Part shown: one piece after another, positions 62,004-64,000 of the stretch | How the letters are laid out: each line of letters opens with the position of its first letter | How positions within the stretch are numbered: position 1 is the first letter of the stretch | NCBI RefSeq assembly: GCF_040137905.1 | Contig: NZ_JBEFDG010000044.1 | Span: 67,969-131,968 of the forward strand | DNA: 64,000 nucleotides | Source: Corticimicrobacter sp040137905 | Lineage (GTDB): Bacteria > Pseudomonadota > Gammaproteobacteria > Burkholderiales > Burkholderiaceae_B | Direction: 5' to 3' | The notes under the pieces: model-generated | Seen by the model: the letters and a program-made list of their open reading frames with translations, nothing else | Told to the model about the DNA's origin: nothing | The model's database searches: none | Made by a program: the position numbers and the translations under genes

Positions 62004-62312
62004 TCAGCCTTTCAGATGGTCGAGATCTTCGACATTAATCGTATTCAGGTTGCGGAAAATCAGCACCAGAATCGCCAGACCGATCGCAGCCTCCGCAGCG
62101 GCCACGGTCAGGATGAAGAAGACAAACACCTGACCGGCGGTGTCACCCAGCCAGCTCGAAAACGCGACGAAGTTCATGTTGACCGCGAGCAGCATCAGCT
62201 CGACCGACATCAGCAGGATCAGCAGATTGCGGCGATTCAGGAAAATCCCGAACACCCCGATTGCAAATAGGATGGCACCCAGAACCAGATAATGGGCCAG
62301 CGTCAATGTCAT
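62004..62312 (-). CDS. nuoK: NADH-quinone oxidoreductase subunit K
   Basis: A 102-residue complex I subunit with three helices, and the conserved Glu residues in LMSVELMLLAVN and AAEAAIGLAI that belong to the proton pathway. It starts MTLTLAHYLVLGAILFAIG. The start overlaps the nuoJ stop by 4 bp. Confidence 0.98.
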   Translation of the reverse strand: MTLTLAHYLVLGAILFAIGVFGIFLNRRNLLILLMSVELMLLAVNMNFVAFSSWLGDTAGQVFVFFILTVAAAEAAIGLAILVLIFRNLNTINVEDLDHLKG

Positions 62313-62956
62313 GCCTGTTCTCCTTGATCCTGTGCGGCATTTTTCTGGTCGGCGGCGCGTGCGCGCTCGCTCTGAGGCTCGATCTTGACCAGACGGAAGC
62401 GCTCGCTGGCTCGCGCCTTGAGTTGTTCGGACGGGCGATTGTGCTTGGTATCGTGACGACGGCGCAGCGTCAACGCGATGGCGGCAATCATGCCGACCAG
62501 CAGAATGGCAGCGGCAATTTCCACACCGTATACATATTCGGTATAGAGCAGCTTGCCCAGTGCCAGGGCGCTGTTGTAGTCATCGGGCTGGGCGAACGCC
62601 GGCCCGGCGTCTCCCCAGGTCGAGACCAGCACGAAAGCCATTTCAAGCACCATGATGCCACCGACCAGCAGACCCATGGGCAGGAAACCGCGTATGCCTT
62701 CGCGCAATGCCTCCATCCGGATATCGAGCATCATCACGACGAACAGGAACAGCACCATCACGGCACCGACGTAGACGACGATCAGCAGCAGCGACAGGAA
62801 TTCGGCCCCCAGCAGCATCCACAGCATCGAGGCATTGAAAAACGCCAGGATCAGGTGCAGCACCGCAACCACGGAACTGGAGGCGGTAATCACCCTGAAC
62901 GCGGCATAGATCAGCACCGCCGACAGGATGTAGAACAGGATTGTGGTAAACGTCAT
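62309..62956 (-). CDS. nuoJ: NADH-quinone oxidoreductase subunit J
   Basis: A 215-residue complex I subunit with five helices, including VLHLILAFFNASMLWMLLGAEFLSLLLIVVYVGAVMVLFLFVVMML (cited as YVGAVMVLFLF, the pi-bulge helix). The tail after the last helix is charged (LKARASERF). It lies 26 bp after nuoI and overlaps nuoK by 4 bp. Confidence 0.97.
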   Translation of the reverse strand: MTFTTILFYILSAVLIYAAFRVITASSSVVAVLHLILAFFNASMLWMLLGAEFLSLLLIVVYVGAVMVLFLFVVMMLDIRMEALREGIRGFLPMGLLVGGIMVLEMAFVLVSTWGDAGPAFAQPDDYNSALALGKLLYTEYVYGVEIAAAILLVGMIAAIALTLRRRHDTKHNRPSEQLKARASERFRLVKIEPQSERARAADQKNAAQDQGEQA

Positions 62957-62982
62957 GGCTTTATCTACGTTGAGTGACGGGC

Positions 62983-63471
62983 CTAGCGATAGGGTGCATC
63001 GGCAGCGCGACGGCTGGCGATTTCCGGCTCGTAGCGATCGCCCACGGCCAGCAGCATGTCCTTGGTGAAATACAGGTCGCCGCGCTTTTCACCATGGTAT
63101 TCATGGATGTGCGTCTCGACGATCGAATCGACCGGGCAGCTCTCCTCGCAGAAACCGCAGAAGATGCATTTGGTCAGGTCGATGTCGTAACGCGTGGTGC
63201 GGCGGGTACCGTCCTCACGCACGTCGGACTCGATGCTGATCGCCATGGCCGGACAGACCGCCTCGCACAGTTTGCATGCAATGCAGCGTTCCTCGCCATT
63301 GGGATAGCGGCGCAGCGCATGCAATCCCCGGAAACGCGGCGACATGGGCGTCTTTTCCTGCGGATACAGCAGGGTTACCTTGCGCTTGAAGAAATACTTG
63401 CCCGTGAGCTTCATGCCCTTGAGCAGTTCGGTCAGCAGCAGACTGCTGAAAAAATCCTTGATCGCTTCCAT
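62983..63471 (-). CDS. nuoI: NADH-quinone oxidoreductase subunit I (two 4Fe-4S clusters)
   Basis: A 162-residue peripheral subunit with two ferredoxin-type motifs, CIACKLCEAVCPA and CIFCGFCEESCPVDS, holding clusters N6a and N6b that carry electrons towards quinone. The N-terminal helix and FKRKVTLLYPQEKTPMSPRFRG stretch anchor it to the membrane arm. It follows nuoH by 28 bp. Confidence 0.99.
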   Translation of the reverse strand: MEAIKDFFSSLLLTELLKGMKLTGKYFFKRKVTLLYPQEKTPMSPRFRGLHALRRYPNGEERCIACKLCEAVCPAMAISIESDVREDGTRRTTRYDIDLTKCIFCGFCEESCPVDSIVETHIHEYHGEKRGDLYFTKDMLLAVGDRYEPEIASRRAADAPYR

Positions 63472-63499
63472 TTTCGTTCTCCGTGTCCGCTCCGACGGC

Positions 63500-64000
63500 T
63501 CAGTGCCAGATGTTCCATGGCGTCTGCATCCAGATCGCCACCACCAGCAGCCACACGCCGGTCAGGGGAATGAACACCTTCCAGCCCAGACGCATGATCT
63601 GGTCATACCGGTAACGCGGGAAGGAAGCCCGGAACCAGATGAACAGCGAGACCACGCAGAAAGTCTTGATGCCCAGCCACAGCCAGCCCGGGATCCAGGT
63701 CAGCGGCGCGACATCGATGGGTGCCATCCAGCCCCCCAGGAACATGATCGACGCCATCGCCGACAGCAGGATCATGTTGGCGTATTCACCCAGGAAGAAC
63801 AGGGCGAAGGTCATGCCCGAGTATTCGACCATGTGGCCGGCCACGATTTCGGACTCGCCCTCGACCACGTCGAACGGGTGACGGTTGGTTTCGGCCACGG
63901 CCGAAATCACGTAGATCACGAACAGCGGCAACAGCGGCAGCCAGTTCCAGGACATGAACGTCAGGCCCATGTCAGCGAAATAGCCACGGCCCTGCCCCAG
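63500..64000 (-). CDS. nuoH: NADH-quinone oxidoreductase subunit H, C-terminal part (runs off the right edge)
   Basis: The frame is open from the window edge, so the ATG at 63970 is internal. The last 166 residues show AETNRHPFDVVEGESEIVAGHMVEYSGM (cited in part), the acidic loop at the quinone site, then helices with FFLGEYANMI and the conserved FPRYRYDQIMRLGWKVFIPLTG near the end. NuoH links the membrane and peripheral arms of complex I. It precedes nuoI by 28 bp; nuoA-G should lie to the right. Confidence 0.97.
   Translation of the reverse strand: MGQGRGYFADMGLTFMSWNWLPLLPLFVIYVISAVAETNRHPFDVVEGESEIVAGHMVEYSGMTFALFFLGEYANMILLSAMASIMFLGGWMAPIDVAPLTWIPGWLWLGIKTFCVVSLFIWFRASFPRYRYDQIMRLGWKVFIPLTGVWLLVVAIWMQTPWNIWH

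Overview
The window looks like a chromosomal segment of a betaproteobacterium of the order Burkholderiales, most likely family Alcaligenaceae (Bordetella relatives). The basis is the moderately high GC content, the order leuC-leuD-leuB-asd-fimV-truA-(TRAP transporter)-trpF, the recX/recA and DUF2889-sucC-sucD neighbourhood, the hemC-hemD-hemX-hemY cluster and a nuo operon ending nuoN-DUF2818. I cannot name the genus. No rRNA, CRISPR array, prophage or insertion sequence was seen. Genes are tightly packed and no gap between genes exceeds 300 bases.

Layout. 1-2.9 kb, minus strand: the N-terminal part of a class I fumarase and an LTA-synthase-like membrane sulfatase. 3.0-14.6 kb, plus strand: dgkA, leucine biosynthesis leuCDB, asd, fimV, truA, a three-gene TRAP transporter and trpF. 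14.6-18.6 kb, minus strand: an M48 lipoprotein protease, aroC, selO and a DUF2069 membrane protein. 18.5-23.4 kb, mixed: yihY (possibly leaderless), a CBS-domain protein, dusA, thrB and a BPSS1780-type membrane protein. 23.0-32.9 kb, minus strand: a compact Tad (Flp pilus) operon from a pilin to tadC plus a DUF192 gene, with a degenerate FHA domain fused to the TadA ATPase. 33.0-38.5 kb, minus strand: an iron-uptake module with a FecI-type sigma factor behind a Fur box, FecR, a TonB-dependent transducer-receptor and a YncE-like lipoprotein. 38.6-44.6 kb, minus strand: ppa, the late haem genes hemY-hemX-hemD-hemC, a 38-residue membrane peptide and TerC.

44.7-46.5 kb: a divergent pair of DJ-1/PfpI proteins, one of them a GlxA-type AraC regulator. 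46.6-49.3 kb, minus strand: sucD, sucC and a DUF2889 gene behind a strong terminator and an intergenic repeat-like element. 49.4-54.4 kb: metE and its divergent regulator metR, with a MetR-type site, then recX-recA with a LexA box. 54.4-56.2 kb: a Na/Pi symporter with a PhoU-like tail and a tRNA-Thr(CGU) with its own terminator. 56.2-64 kb, minus strand: a small YmgE/GlsB membrane protein and the distal half of the complex I operon (nuoH, partial, through nuoN and DUF2818).

Most of the segment is core metabolism. The accessory or unusual parts are the Tad operon, the Fur/ECF-controlled receptor module, the DJ-1 pair and the TRAP cassette coupled to trpF. Several gene junctions are also notable: convergent coding overlaps of 43, 41 and 318 bp, and a 19-bp divergent start region.
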